From Brevibacillus thermoruber 423 (GTDB lineage Bacteria > Bacillota > Bacilli > Brevibacillales > Brevibacillaceae), in assembly GCF_000454065.1 (NCBI RefSeq), contig NZ_KE695650.1:62001-126000 (forward strand): a DNA stretch of 64,000 nt, given 5' to 3'. A program made the translations under genes and the position numbers. The notes beneath the pieces were generated by a model that saw only the letters and a program-made list of their open reading frames with translations, was not told the DNA's origin and ran no database searches. Below, piece by piece: positions 52,697-61,927 of this stretch (the first letter of the stretch is position 1; each line of letters begins with the position of its first letter).

Positions 52697-53862
52697 CGGC
52701 ATTTGATGTTGCCATTCGCACCCAGGTTTCCTTTGGCATTGGCAGGTCCCGGCAAGTGGGCGAAGACGTCAGACGGCTGAGCGGCCAGGGCAAGGCGGTT
52801 CTCGTCACCGATCCCGGACTTGTGCAGGCGGGCGTGGCCGGGGAAGTGGCGGACGCTCTGCGTGAGTCCGGTGTCGAGGCCGAGTTGTTTGCCGAGGTGC
52901 AAAGCGATCCGACGTCCGATTCGATCGATCGTGCGGCTGACATCATTCGCCAGTCGGGAGCAGCCTGCGTCATCGGGCTTGGCGGAGGATCGGCCATGGA
53001 TGTGGCCAAGATGGCGGCGATGGTCGCCGGCGACCGTCATCCTGCGGAACATTATGCGCTCATGGCCCATCCGTTCGCACCCAAGCGTGTGGCCACCATC
53101 ATGATTCCGACCACCTCCGGTACGGGAGCAGAGGTGACGAGTACCGTGGTGTTCTCGACGGCCGAAAAACGGAAGGTATGGGGATGGGACCGGGATTTGG
53201 CACCTGATCTGGCCATATTGGATCCGGCATTGACCGTGAAGCTCCCGCCCCACTTGACCGCAGCCACCGGTTTGGATGCCCTCGTGCACGCCATGGAAGC
53301 GGCCACGGGCAAAAGGCGCAATCCTGTCATTCACGGTCTTGGCATGAAGGCGATTCAGCTTATCTCCCGGAACTTGCTGCAGGCGATCCGCGAGCCTGGC
53401 GACTTGGAGGCTCGCGGCAGCCTCAGCGTGGGAGCGATGCTGGCGGGCCTTGCCATCGAACAGGGAGGTACCGGAATCGCCCACTGCATCGGGCACGCCC
53501 TGGGGACCTTGGCGCGAATTCATCACGGTCGGGCGGTGGCGATTGCTTTGTATCACGCTTACGCCTGGAACGCGGAGGCAGCGGTGGAGGTGCACGCGGA
53601 GATCGCGCGCGCCCTGGGCGTACATGACACCTGGCAGGACGAACGGGCGTTGGCCTATGCCGGAGCGGAGGCGTTCGCCCGGTTGGTGGAATCGACCGGT
53701 TTGAACCTTTCGCTGAAAGACGACGGGCTGTCACTGGCGGATCAAGACCGGCTGGTAGAGGTGATGCAGTCGGTCGAAAACGCGCCCATGCGGCAAAACA
53801 ACTGCCGCGATTCCACCACGGAGGATCTGCGGCGGCTGGCGGAAGCGATCTTGTCGCGATGA
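52693..53862 (+). CDS. Iron-containing alcohol dehydrogenase
   Basis: 389 aa. Nucleotide motif GLGGGSAMDVAK, PTTSGTGAEVTS, and metal-binding residues in HLTAATGLDALVHAME and GIAHCIGHALGTL with the following HHGRA. Family members reduce aldehydes or oxidise small alcohols and hydroxy acids with Fe(II) or another divalent ion. Overlaps genes on both sides by four bases. Confidence 0.92.
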   Translation: MTAFDVAIRTQVSFGIGRSRQVGEDVRRLSGQGKAVLVTDPGLVQAGVAGEVADALRESGVEAELFAEVQSDPTSDSIDRAADIIRQSGAACVIGLGGGSAMDVAKMAAMVAGDRHPAEHYALMAHPFAPKRVATIMIPTTSGTGAEVTSTVVFSTAEKRKVWGWDRDLAPDLAILDPALTVKLPPHLTAATGLDALVHAMEAATGKRRNPVIHGLGMKAIQLISRNLLQAIREPGDLEARGSLSVGAMLAGLAIEQGGTGIAHCIGHALGTLARIHHGRAVAIALYHAYAWNAEAAVEVHAEIARALGVHDTWQDERALAYAGAEAFARLVESTGLNLSLKDDGLSLADQDRLVEVMQSVENAPMRQNNCRDSTTEDLRRLAEAILSR

Positions 53863-54362
53863 AAACCGTACTGCTGATCATCCTTTTGCAGATGTTGTAC
53901 GTTTCCCTGCTGTCTGTCCGCTTTATTCTGATGGTCAAGGGGATCCGCTATCTGGCGGCTGTGATCAGCTCCGTGGAAATCGGCATCTATTTCGTCGGAT
54001 TCAAGCTGGTGCTGGACAACCTGGACCGTCCGCTTCACTTGCTGGTGTATTGCCTGAGTTACGGGGCCGGGGTCCTGATTGGAGTCAGGATCGAGGAGCG
54101 GCTGGCCATTGGTTACATCACCGTCAACGTGGTGACTCCATCCCTGGATTCCCCCTTGCCGCAGCGTTTGCGGGAAAAGGGATACGGGGTAACCACCTGG
54201 ACCGGAGAGGGCAGGGGAGGGCCGCGGCTGATCCTCTCCATCGTCCTCAAGCGAAAGCATCAGCACCGCATGTTTCAGGAAATCTACGAAATTGAGCCGC
54301 ATGCCTTTGTGGTTGCGTATGAACCGAAGGGATTTCGCGGCGGGTTTTTGACCAATCATTAG
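53859..54362 (+). CDS. UPF0316 (DUF2179/DUF5698) membrane protein
   Basis: 167 aa. Two or three N-terminal membrane helices (LLIILLQMLYVSLLSVRFILM, in part) with YGAGVLIGVRIEE leading into a C-terminal DUF2179 domain (LPQRLREKGYGVT, then IYEIEPHAFVV). Family function unknown. It is the last gene of the sigma-54 operon, start overlapping the iron dehydrogenase stop, which is a curious location for this normally stand-alone gene. Confidence 0.88.
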   Translation: MKTVLLIILLQMLYVSLLSVRFILMVKGIRYLAAVISSVEIGIYFVGFKLVLDNLDRPLHLLVYCLSYGAGVLIGVRIEERLAIGYITVNVVTPSLDSPLPQRLREKGYGVTTWTGEGRGGPRLILSIVLKRKHQHRMFQEIYEIEPHAFVVAYEPKGFRGGFLTNH

Positions 54363-54546
54363 CCAGTCGCGAGAAAAAAAACTGGCCGGGCGGCGCCGCT
54401 TCCTGGCGTTCGCCCGCCGCGTTTTTGAGAAGACTGTGTTTGGGAGTGCCACGCCGGACTGTCCGCTGTTCAGTCCTCCAGAATCGACAACATGCCGGAG
54501 TGGCAACGGCTTTTCCAATAGTCGAGGAATGACGGGGTGACCGGTT

Positions 54547-56610
54547 TTGCACATTCGATTCGGCATGAAAGGTAAGCTGATTTTTCTATGTTTGATGGTA
54601 AGCATTACGCCCATCCTGCTTTTGAGTGCCGTTCTTCAACAGAAAGCAGAAGAAGAAAGTGTAGCGCAGTTTATCCGTTCGACATCGAAAGAACTGATTC
54701 ATGTGGATCATACAATCCATTCGTTTTTTGAAGGAGTCAGTCAAAATACCGCCATGCTTGCGGAACATCCCACTGTCAAAAAAGCGGATCAGACGATTAC
54801 CAGCTACCTGACAGGAACGGGAACGAGAGATTTCACGCCGTCGAAAAACGGCGGGATCGAATCCGAAATCTACAAGGTTTACGAACTCTACGCCAAGACC
54901 CACCCGAATGCCGCTTACGTCTACATGGCGACCAAGTACGGCGGGTACGTTCAATGGCCGGACGGCGACACCATTACGCTGCCGTACAATCCGGCGGAGC
55001 GCCCTTATTACATCGAAGCGATGAAAAACCAGGGAAACGTGATCCGGACGAGTGCCTATTACGCAAAGGAAGACCAAACCGTCATCGTGAGCACGGTGAC
55101 AACGATCAAAGACGACAAGGGGGAGGTGATCGGGGTACAGGGGCTTGACGTCAGTTTGAAAGGACTGACGGACATGATTCGGAATATCCGCATCGGGGAG
55201 AACGGCTATGTCGTGATTGTACAGGAGGACGGAACGATTCTGGCTGATCCCAAACACGAGGAGATGAATTTTAAACCTCTCAAAGAGATGAATGTTTCTG
55301 GATGGGGGGACGCCAGCAAGCTGACAACCGGGCAGTATGACGTGAAGGTGAACGGTGTGGATTTCCTCGCCAATGTCTACACATCCGACAAGACGAATTG
55401 GAAGTACATCGCCTTTATTCAGAAGGATGAACTGTACGCGACACTGAACGCCTTGAACCGTTTGATCGTCGCCCTGGTCGTTCTGGCAGTCCTGGTCGCG
55501 ACGGTCCTCGCGTTCATCTTGGCGAGCCGCATCACGGGACCGCTTCGTTTTGCCATCCAACACATGCAGCGAATCGGGGCCGGCGATTTTACGCAAACGC
55601 TTCCTTCCCGCCTGCTTGCCCGCACCGATGAAATCGGTTCCCTGGCCCGGTCCTTGCAAACCATGCAGGACGAGATTCGAGGCGTTATCAACAAAGTGTC
55701 CGACAGCGCGCGACAAATGGCCTCCGCATCGGAAGAACTGTACATGAGTGCCGATGAGACCAACAAGGCTGCCAGACAGATTTCGTCGGCGATTACAGAG
55801 GTGGCGTCCGATGCCGCCCATCAGGTGGAAATGATCAGTACAGCCGAGGACATGGTGCTGGATGTGTCAGGCAAAATGGCGCAGATCGGAACGGCAGTGA
55901 ACCAGGCGAAAGAAGCGGCCCTTCACGCCACCGACACGGCCTCCGACGGAACGCGTGCCGTGTCACGGGCGATCAGCCACATGCGCATGATCGCCGAAAA
56001 AGTTCATGGCATGGTGGATGCCGTCCATGCACTGGGAGCGAAATCGAACGAAATCGGCGAAATTGTCTCCCTGATCTCCGGCATCGCCAAGCAAACCAAC
56101 TTGCTCGCGCTGAATGCCGCCATCGAAGCGGCCCGGGCCGGCGAAAACGGAAAAGGGTTTGCAGTGGTGGCCGACGAGGTTCGCAAGTTGGCGGAGCAGT
56201 CTGCGGAGGCGGCCAATCACATTCAACACTTGATTGATCAGATTCGGAACGAAACGGCGAATACCATGATGGGCATGAACGAGGGCAGAGCAGCGGTGGA
56301 CGAAGGTCTGCAAATGACAGATCAGGCGGATCACGCCTTCAGGCAAATTCACTCGGCGATTGACGATGTTTTGCGCCAAATCAGCCAAATCGTTGTATCC
56401 ATGCAGGAAATCGAACAGGTTTCCCAACATGCGGTGAGTACCATCCGCAATATTACGCCCCTTTCCCAGCAGACATCCGCGCACTCTCAACATGTCGCTG
56501 CAGCCGCCGAACAGCAATCCTCGTCCATGGAAGAAGTGTCTGCCGCTTCCGGTGTTTTGTCCAGAATGGCGGACGATTTGAACGGTCTGATCGGCAAGTT
56601 TCGGACGTAA
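54547..56610 (+). CDS. Methyl-accepting chemotaxis protein (dCache-HAMP)
   Basis: 687 aa; TTG start 7 bp after GGGGTGA, with ATG 54565 as alternative. Membrane helix near 10-30, a double-Cache sensing region about 40-295 (a patch with [10 protein letters not shown] then YNPAERPYY resembles amino- or organic-acid-binding Caches), second helix near 300-325, HAMP, then the long signalling coiled coil with the conserved tip [20 protein letters not shown]. It steers flagellar motion. Position after the catabolic operon may mean the ligand is shared, but it has its own leader and is not coupled. Confidence 0.94.
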   Translation: MHIRFGMKGKLIFLCLMVSITPILLLSAVLQQKAEEESVAQFIRSTSKELIHVDHTIHSFFEGVSQNTAMLAEHPTVKKADQTITSYLTGTGTRDFTPSKNGGIESEIYKVYELYAKTHPNAAYVYMATKYGGYVQWPDGDTITLPYNPAERPYYIEAMKNQGNVIRTSAYYAKEDQTVIVSTVTTIKDDKGEVIGVQGLDVSLKGLTDMIRNIRIGENGYVVIVQEDGTILADPKHEEMNFKPLKEMNVSGWGDASKLTTGQYDVKVNGVDFLANVYTSDKTNWKYIAFIQKDELYATLNALNRLIVALVVLAVLVATVLAFILASRITGPLRFAIQHMQRIGAGDFTQTLPSRLLARTDEIGSLARSLQTMQDEIRGVINKVSDSARQMASASEELYMSADETNKAARQISSAITEVASDAAHQVEMISTAEDMVLDVSGKMAQIGTAVNQAKEAALHATDTASDGTRAVSRAISHMRMIAEKVHGMVDAVHALGAKSNEIGEIVSLISGIAKQTNLLALNAAIEAARAGENGKGFAVVADEVRKLAEQSAEAANHIQHLIDQIRNETANTMMGMNEGRAAVDEGLQMTDQADHAFRQIHSAIDDVLRQISQIVVSMQEIEQVSQHAVSTIRNITPLSQQTSAHSQHVAAAAEQQSSSMEEVSAASGVLSRMADDLNGLIGKFRT

Positions 56611-56732
56611 AGGTCTTTCCGCCGACGAGCCGATGCGCTGCATGTTCCCAGCGGAAGTATTGGCATATAGTTTCCGCGTGTTTTTGCCGGGTCACCTGCC
56701 CTGAACCAGACGAAAACAGCCGCAAAAAGCTG

Positions 56733-56773
56733 TCAAAGCCCTTCTCGTTTGTGAGGAGGGCTTTGATCATTTT
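56733..56773 (+). terminator. Terminator-like hairpin after the chemoreceptor gene
   Basis: TCAAAGCCCTTCTC / GAGGAGGGCTTTGA (56733-56766), 14 bp with one mismatch and a 6-base loop, then TCATTTT; the T tract is weak. Confidence 0.55.
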
Positions 56774-56980
56774 CCGAAATGAATCTTCCCAAACGGAAGC
56801 GATGAATTCTCCAAGTGATCCCCAAAGAATCTTGTCCATCGAGAAGGTCGCGTTTCAGGAAGAAGCGGTCAAGGGGATCCATCCCAGAGACCCCCTCGTT
56901 AAAAATACCCGCGGTCATGGATTGTCAGCTTTTGTACATACGTATGAAACTGACTTGTTACAAATACAAGCGAAAGACAA

Positions 56981-57023
56981 GCGGCAGTCTTTGGACGAAA
57001 AAAAGAAAATCCCAGACTGCCGC
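56981..57023 (-). terminator. Hairpin after the ABC-F gene, possible terminator
   Basis: Perfect 10-bp arms GCGGCAGTCT / AGACTGCCGC, 27 bp past the ABC-F stop. The T tract is inside the loop rather than after the stem, so termination is less certain. Confidence 0.45.
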
Positions 57024-57049
57024 TGCCGAGATGAAGCGATCGCTCTCCG

Positions 57050-58528
57050 TTAGAGTTCGATGATCTTGGTGGCAATCTTTTCGCAGAAGGCACGGTCATG
57101 CTCCACAAACAGGATGGTTGGCGAGTATTCAAGCAGCAGCTCTTCGATTTGCATGCGGGAAAGGATGTCAATAAAATTAAGCGGTTCATCCCAAACATGC
57201 AAATGAGCGGGTTCACACAGACTTTTGGCAATCAGCACTTTCTTCTTTTGGCCGCCGCTAAACGTGGACATGTCCTTTTCAAATTGATCTCGGGAAAAAT
57301 CAAGTTTTCGTAAAATCGATTTCAAAAGGCTTTCATCTATCCCATTGTTTCGGGCGTAGTCCGTCAGATTGCCCTGTAAGTGTGAGGTGTCCTGCGAAAC
57401 ATAGGAGATGGTAAGCTGGCTTCCCTTTCTGAACGTGCCGGTATAGCGGATATCCTCACCGCAAATCAGTTTGAGAATACTTGATTTTCCGGAACCGTTT
57501 TTACCGGAAAGCGCAATCCGCTCGCCCTGCTCAATCGTAAAACTGATATCGGCACAAACCTTCTTCTCTCCGTAATAAATCGATACATGCTCAAGTTCGG
57601 CCAGTCGGTTTTTATAAAAGGCGCGCTGTGAAATCTTCAAGCTGTCAGAGGTCTCGATATTTTTCAGGAGCCGAGACTTTTCTTCCATAGCCGATTGCTG
57701 TCTGTGCTCAATGGCTTTCGAGCGTTTCATCATTTTGGCGGCCTTGTGGCCAATATACCCTTTGTCTACCTTGGAACCGGAATTTCTTGTGCCGTTTTTC
57801 GTTTTTTCCACTGCGTGCGACCAGTTGCTCGTACGTTTGGCAGCCTCCGACAAGCGCTTCATTTCTTTTCGGAGCTTTTCGTTTTCGGCAAGCTCAAAGG
57901 CATCCTGTCTCTTTTTGTTTTCCCACCAATCGGAGAACGTTCCTTTTTGAATGTCGATGCTGGTCTTGTTGATGGAGAGGATGTGATCGACGCAGTTATC
58001 CAGAAATGCTCGGTCGTGAGACACCAGGATATATCCGCTTTTGGTGTTGAGATAATCACTGACAAGTTTTCGGGCGTGCATGTCAAGGTGATTGGTCGGT
58101 TCATCGATGAGCAGAAAACGGTTTTCCTTGAGAAACAACGCAGCCAACAGCACTTTCGTCTGCTCCCCGTTGGACAGTGAAGCAAAGGGGCGATACAACA
58201 CATCCTCAGAAACCTGCAGCAGCGAAAGTTCACGCATGAGTTCCCAGTGCTGGTAGTCCGGCAGAATGTCGTTGATTACATCAAGGGTAAGATGTTCCTT
58301 GTTTTCGACAGGGAACGGGAAATAGTCAAAGTCGACAGGGGCCGAAATGTTTCCGCTGTATTCGTATTCACCCAGCAGCAATTTGAGCAAGGTTGTCTTG
58401 CCTCTGCCGTTTCTTCCCGTACATCCCAGTTTCCAAGCGGTGTCGATTTGGAAACTGACGTTCTCAAAGATGGTATCGTAGCTGCCGTCATAGGCAAACG
58501 TCAGGTTTGTCACGTTGATCAATGACAT
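57050..58528 (-). CDS. ABC-F ribosomal-protection protein, Lsa-type
   Basis: 492 aa from ATG 58528 with AGGAGG upstream; the frame is open further left but that part is leader. Two ATPase domains and no membrane segment: GRNGRGKTT, LSNGEQTK, LLIDEPTNHLD, then a long charged linker about 185-300, then GKNGSGKSS, FSGGQKKK and WDEPLNFID (the aberrant second Walker B of Lsa/Vga-like proteins). The family pushes lincosamides, streptogramin A and pleuromutilins off the ribosome; the start MSLINVTNLTFAYDGSYD is Lsa-like. Base composition is visibly lower in GC than its neighbours, suggesting later arrival. Expression is likely controlled by the attenuator upstream. Confidence 0.93.
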   Translation of the reverse strand: MSLINVTNLTFAYDGSYDTIFENVSFQIDTAWKLGCTGRNGRGKTTLLKLLLGEYEYSGNISAPVDFDYFPFPVENKEHLTLDVINDILPDYQHWELMRELSLLQVSEDVLYRPFASLSNGEQTKVLLAALFLKENRFLLIDEPTNHLDMHARKLVSDYLNTKSGYILVSHDRAFLDNCVDHILSINKTSIDIQKGTFSDWWENKKRQDAFELAENEKLRKEMKRLSEAAKRTSNWSHAVEKTKNGTRNSGSKVDKGYIGHKAAKMMKRSKAIEHRQQSAMEEKSRLLKNIETSDSLKISQRAFYKNRLAELEHVSIYYGEKKVCADISFTIEQGERIALSGKNGSGKSSILKLICGEDIRYTGTFRKGSQLTISYVSQDTSHLQGNLTDYARNNGIDESLLKSILRKLDFSRDQFEKDMSTFSGGQKKKVLIAKSLCEPAHLHVWDEPLNFIDILSRMQIEELLLEYSPTILFVEHDRAFCEKIATKIIEL

Positions 58529-58544
58529 GAATGGATCCTCCTGT

Positions 58545-58784
58545 ATGAAAAATAGAAAAGCTGCAAGAAAGTTACATTCCTGCAGCTCACATCCATACAG
58601 CAAATCCAACCCCAGACGGAGTCAGATCAGGATCCAGGGTTTGCGTGATAGGATATTGTAACTTTCTTGCATACAAAAAATAAAACAGGCGAAACATTTC
58701 GCTTTGATGTTTTATTCTTTATCGTTTGCAAGAAAGATTACATGATCCTGTTTCAACCCCCATCCATAAATTACAAGTATGGTA
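58545..58784 (-). promoter_or_regulatory. Attenuator leader of the ABC-F gene
   Basis: In RNA order (minus strand): possible -10 TACCAT (58779-58784) 17 bp after TTGCAA (58802-58807); ATG-TAA start-stop pair (58738-58743); segment 1 TGTAATCTTTCTTGCA (58727-58742); terminator T1 (58679-58716, AATAAAACA/TGTTTTATT plus GCGAAA/TTTCGC, then T's); segment 2 TGCAAGAAAGTTACA (58657-58671); terminator T2 (58559-58587, AGCTGCAGGAA paired with TTCTTGCAGCT, then T-rich); ABC-F ribosome site. Segment 2 can pair with segment 1 (one bulge) or perfectly with segment 3 (58562-58576), which lies inside T2. Pairing 2:3 would break T2, so a ribosome held over segment 1 would switch the gene on. Confidence 0.65.
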
Positions 58785-58913
58785 TCATACCCGTTGTTTC
58801 TTTGCAACACATAATTCCTGGCCAAGCGTCGATACAGGTTGTCCTCGACATCCACGACCGGAATCCGGTGATGCTGCGGCGGGAGGATGAACGGACAACC
58901 TCGTCTCCCTATC

Positions 58914-59798
58914 TCACGCAATCGATTCCTTTTTCGCAATCGGAATCCATATCTCACTTCGAAACGTTGGGGAACTTACATCTGCATGCTCGTTCCACAG
59001 GATTTCCGGACCTTCTGTTTGTTCATAGTGTGAGGTGGGAAACCATTCGGAATAGATGCGTCCCCAGACATCCTGCAGCGTGTCGGGAAAGGGGCCGACT
59101 GCTTCGAATACAGCCCAGGTGGAGGCAGGAACTTCAAGCTGTGAGAGGCCATCCGGGCACTCGTTCGTGGTTGCCACGCCAATGTAGTGATCGAGCTCTC
59201 CTTTTTCCTCCATGCGGCCTTCGGAAAAGTTCGTGGATGCTTGAATCAGTCCCATCGGTTCGACATTCGAAAGGCTTTTGAGGGTATGGATCGTTTCGGC
59301 ATCCAGGCTTTTCCACATGGAGGCAATTTCCGGATTCACCCCTTTGAAAATGATGGGAACTCTTTTCATAATCCCCACAATGCGAAATGCCTCTTTTTCT
59401 ACAATGCGGTAGTTCATTTCGTTTCCCCCTTTAATGGATAATTGGAAGGTCATTCGTGGATAGGCTTTGAGGGAATGGCCGTTCGTTCTGGCTTCCGACG
59501 GTGTGATCCCATGCAGGTTCTGAAACGCGCGGGCAAACGAATCAGGCGAGTTGTACCCGTATTTCATCGCGATGTCGATGACCTTTGCGCTGCTGTTTTG
59601 AAGCTCAAATGCAGCAAGTGTCAGGCGCCTGCGGCGGATGTATTCCGATAGGGTAATCCCTGCAAGGAAGGAAAACATCCGTTTTAAGTGATATTCGGAG
59701 CATAAAGCCAGCCGTGCCGCTTCCTTACAATCAATGTCGTTCGTTAGATTTTCTTCGATATACTTGATTGCCTTGTTCATGTTCGTCAGCAAATCCAT
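58914..59798 (-). CDS. AraC-family regulator with GyrI-like ligand domain
   Basis: 294 aa from ATG 59798 (AAAGGAGG 8 bp upstream). Residues about 1-105 are a double helix-turn-helix ([19 protein letters not shown] and [18 protein letters not shown], the usual AraC repeat). Residues about 125-290 are a GyrI/Bacterial-Transcription-Activator effector domain ([46 protein letters not shown]). Members sense drugs or other hydrophobic compounds. Just downstream on the same strand lies the ABC-F leader, about 110 bp away, but the leader has its own promoter. Confidence 0.92.
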   Translation of the reverse strand: MDLLTNMNKAIKYIEENLTNDIDCKEAARLALCSEYHLKRMFSFLAGITLSEYIRRRRLTLAAFELQNSSAKVIDIAMKYGYNSPDSFARAFQNLHGITPSEARTNGHSLKAYPRMTFQLSIKGGNEMNYRIVEKEAFRIVGIMKRVPIIFKGVNPEIASMWKSLDAETIHTLKSLSNVEPMGLIQASTNFSEGRMEEKGELDHYIGVATTNECPDGLSQLEVPASTWAVFEAVGPFPDTLQDVWGRIYSEWFPTSHYEQTEGPEILWNEHADVSSPTFRSEIWIPIAKKESIA

Positions 59799-60094
59799 TG
59801 AATTGACCTCCTTTATCCATAGCATAGCAGGAGTGGAATGGACCCATCCGACATTTTGTGCCCAATCCTGTAGGGGTTCTAGTAGTGGTCTTCCCGCTTG
59901 TCTCTGCGGGTTCTATGGCTCCCGCGAGAGCTTCCCTATTTTTTCTGTATGGTGAAACCGGACGTGTCCCCGCCTGTTTTGGCTTCCAGGTAGACGAGAA
60001 TCGAGACGGGCCGATTCCGCTTTACATAGTATAACCATGGCAGGGACAATCACTGTACGTCCTGCTCATGTCGGGATGGAAGGGAGGGAACCAC

Positions 60095-60199
60095 ATGAGC
60101 GATTTCCGAAAGGGCGGCTTTTTCGGAGGGGGGATCTTTGGGTTCATTCTGATCCTGCTCCTATTCTTCTTTCTCTTAGGGGAAGACCGCTTCTGCTAA
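60095..60199 (+). CDS. YjcZ-like small sporulation membrane protein
   Basis: 34 aa, missed by length cut-offs: starts MSDFRKGGFFGGG, then one membrane helix FGFILILLLFFFLL and a short polar end GEDRFC. GGGAGGG stands 7 bp before the ATG. The composition (Gly/Phe-rich start, single Leu/Ile/Phe helix) is that of the YjcZ/SscA group found in Bacillus spores. A terminator follows at 60245. Confidence 0.6.
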   Translation: MSDFRKGGFFGGGIFGFILILLLFFFLLGEDRFC

Positions 60200-60244
60200 A
60201 GGAGCAGATCCTCACAAAAACCGGCGCAATCGCGCACAGCCTTC

Positions 60245-60274
60245 AGCGTGTAGACAACAGCCTACACGCTTTTT
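60245..60274 (+). terminator. Terminator after the first YjcZ-like gene
   Basis: AGCGTGTAG / CTACACGCT (60245-60270) with an 8-base loop, then TTTT. Confidence 0.8.
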
Positions 60275-60497
60275 CGTTGCCTTCATTGCCAACATCCATT
60301 CCTGCGCTGGAGGTACCGCATGCGTGCCAAACGACAGACCAGTCGGCGGGCTTATATGGGTGTCCGGAATCGGGCACTCTTCATCCCCTTGTAACTGCTC
60401 CGTAAAAATTGTTTCCATTTCATGATACCGGTCTATACCCGATTTCTCCTCACGACATAGCATAGTACTGAATCAACGGGAGGGGGTGCATCCAACC

Positions 60498-60590
60498 ATG
60501 AGTGGAATCTTCAACGGTTTCGACGAGTTTGGGCTGATCCTGGTACTGTTCATTCTGCTGGTCATCGTAGGTTGTTCTTGCGACAATTAG
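60498..60590 (+). CDS. YjcZ-like small sporulation membrane protein
   Basis: 30 aa: MSGIFNGFDEFGLILV, then LFILLVIVGCSCDN. FALIVVLFILLIIVG is the classic family core, and LILVLFILLVIVG here is a close match. GGGAGGGGG stands about 11 bp before ATG 60498. A terminator at 60619 follows. The second such gene within 400 bp, supporting a spore-forming host. Confidence 0.75.
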   Translation: MSGIFNGFDEFGLILVLFILLVIVGCSCDN

Positions 60591-60618
60591 GATGGATTCA
60601 CATGCATCAATGGTTATG

Positions 60619-60651
60619 CAAAGGGAGAATCGGTTCCTCCCTTTGTTTTTT
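60619..60651 (+). terminator. Terminator after the second YjcZ-like gene
   Basis: CAAAGGGAG / CTCCCTTTG (60619-60645), 9-base loop, then TTTTTT. Confidence 0.82.
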
Positions 60652-60763
60652 CACATGTTTCAGTCTGTGAAACACCGTTGCGATTGGCTTCTCCTTCACA
60701 CAGCAGAGGGGAATTGTGTAAGAATAAGACGCAAGAACGCTGCAGCAGCACTCTTTCACCCCT

Positions 60764-60790
60764 GCCCTCACGTTGGGGAGGGCTTTTTTT
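60764..60790 (+). terminator. Terminator hairpin
   Basis: GCCCTC / GAGGGC (60764-60783) then TTTTTTT. No gene is recognised just upstream; it could end a small RNA or a lost gene. Confidence 0.65.
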
Positions 60791-61014
60791 ACGTGCAAGG
60801 GAAAGCAGGGGCTGCCTGGTGACCAACAGGTTCCGCTGCAACATAACAAGGAAGGGCGAATGTCGTGCAAGCATCAGACGTTTTTGGCTCACGTGGGATT
60901 CCAATACGGCTCACTTGTTTTCATGGAAGGATGAATTACAATGATAGGGAGGGAATCGAGGATCTGCAACACTTGCAGGGCGTTACGCATTCGCACAGGT
61001 GAGGAGTGAACTTC

Positions 61015-61575
61015 ATGAATATCCGATATGAAAGTATCCCTGTTGAAAACATTGAATGCTGCAGAGATTTATGCAATGAACTCATGGCCTATCAAAAGTC
61101 GAAAGCCTACATAAAGCCGGAATTGTTTGACAACATGAATTTTGAAACACGGATGATTCCTTCCGTAAAACGTGCACTGCACAATCATATTGTAGTAGTG
61201 AAAGACGATGATAGACCTGTAGGGTACGTGTATTCAAACATTTCGCCCAAGGAAACATATGCAAACGATTTTGCCACGTTTTTTGACCTGTCTTCTGTTC
61301 GTAGAAACAATGTCGGGTGTCTATCCCAATTTTATCTGAAAGAAGAGTACAGACAACAGGGGATTGGCTCCAAGCTTTTCCATATGTCCATGAAGTGGTT
61401 GAAACAATTTGATGATGTCGACGATTTTTTTATCTTTGTCTCAAACGGCAATACGAACGCCTTGGAATTCTATAAACGAAAAGGATTTTCGGTCAGTCAT
61501 GACATATTGGATGGGTTTATCACCGTGTTGCGGTGTCACCGCCGGGATATGATTGATACGGGGCTGCCGGAATGA
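61015..61575 (+). CDS. GNAT-family N-acetyltransferase
   Basis: 186 aa from ATG 61015, with GAGGAGTG 7 bp before it. Clear GNAT pattern: VVVKDDDRPVGYVYSNI, then LSQFYLKEEYRQQGIGSKLF (acetyl-CoA loop RQQGIG) and FIFVSNGNTNALEFYKRKGF. The substrate is not predictable. Lone gene between terminators. Confidence 0.9.
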   Translation: MNIRYESIPVENIECCRDLCNELMAYQKSKAYIKPELFDNMNFETRMIPSVKRALHNHIVVVKDDDRPVGYVYSNISPKETYANDFATFFDLSSVRRNNVGCLSQFYLKEEYRQQGIGSKLFHMSMKWLKQFDDVDDFFIFVSNGNTNALEFYKRKGFSVSHDILDGFITVLRCHRRDMIDTGLPE

Positions 61576-61683
61576 CCATGACCCATTCAGCGTGAATCTG
61601 TCCCCGGGGAAAAAGGCGGCCCGGACAGCTTTGGAGAGGAACAACGCCGAGAAGTGGGACGGCGTATATCGTTAAAGCCCGGT

Positions 61684-61717
61684 AAAAAAATCGAGAACCA
61701 GCCGCTCATCCTGGTTC
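61684..61717 (-). terminator. Terminator after the Spo0E-like gene
   Basis: Minus strand: GAACCAG / CTGGTTC stem (61695-61717), then TCGA and seven T's (61684-61690). Confidence 0.65.
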
Positions 61718-61741
61718 CCTAGAGGGTGGGTAGTATTCGTT

Positions 61742-61927
61742 CTACGTCTGCTTCTTTCCCTCATTCATCCTGTTTTGAATCGCCAGAATATACTGGTCCA
61801 AGCGTTGGCTTAGCTCCACAACGGTATCATTTGACAGGCTGCCCGTCTCCTGAACCAATTGAATCAATTGCCGGCGCAGTTCTTCTGTTGTTTGGAGAAG
61901 GTACATTTGCTGGTCAATTCTCCCCAT
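61742..61927 (-). CDS. Spo0E-like sporulation regulatory phosphatase
   Basis: 61 aa from ATG 61927. The Spo0E pattern is clear: two short helices, TEELRRQLIQLVQETGSL then VVELSQRLDQYIL, with the SQ-x-LD motif that dephosphorylates Spo0A~P. The start is uncertain: ATG 62017 gives a 91-aa form but AGGAG is only 2-3 bp before it; ATG 61906 (MYLLQ) is also possible after GGGGAG. Acts as a brake on sporulation in the family. Confidence 0.75.
   Translation of the reverse strand: MGRIDQQMYLLQTTEELRRQLIQLVQETGSLSNDTVVELSQRLDQYILAIQNRMNEGKKQT

Larger units (their letters stand above)
56611..57049. other. Gene-free stretch with two hairpins
   Basis: Between the chemoreceptor and the ABC-F gene. Contains the two hairpins listed separately (56733-56766, 56981-57023). 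Short open frames exist but none has a ribosome site or family look. Confidence 0.5.
60591..61014. other. Gene-free stretch with two terminators
   Basis: Holds the terminators at 60619-60651 and 60764-60790 and the leader of the acetyltransferase gene. The open frames in it lack ribosome sites. A small RNA between the two hairpins (60652-60790) is possible but not shown. Confidence 0.45.

Noticed and set aside
54380..54430. Terminator between the sigma-54 operon and the chemoreceptor
   Set aside because: Only a 6-bp CGGGCG/CGCCCG stem with the T tract 5 bases away; too weak to list.
58530..58596. Leader frame starting MDVSC that runs into the ABC-F start
   Set aside because: Weak ribosome site and it crosses terminator T2; possible but not separable from chance.
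60592..60822. 76-codon plus frame after the second YjcZ-like gene
   Set aside because: It runs through two terminator hairpins and has no ribosome site.
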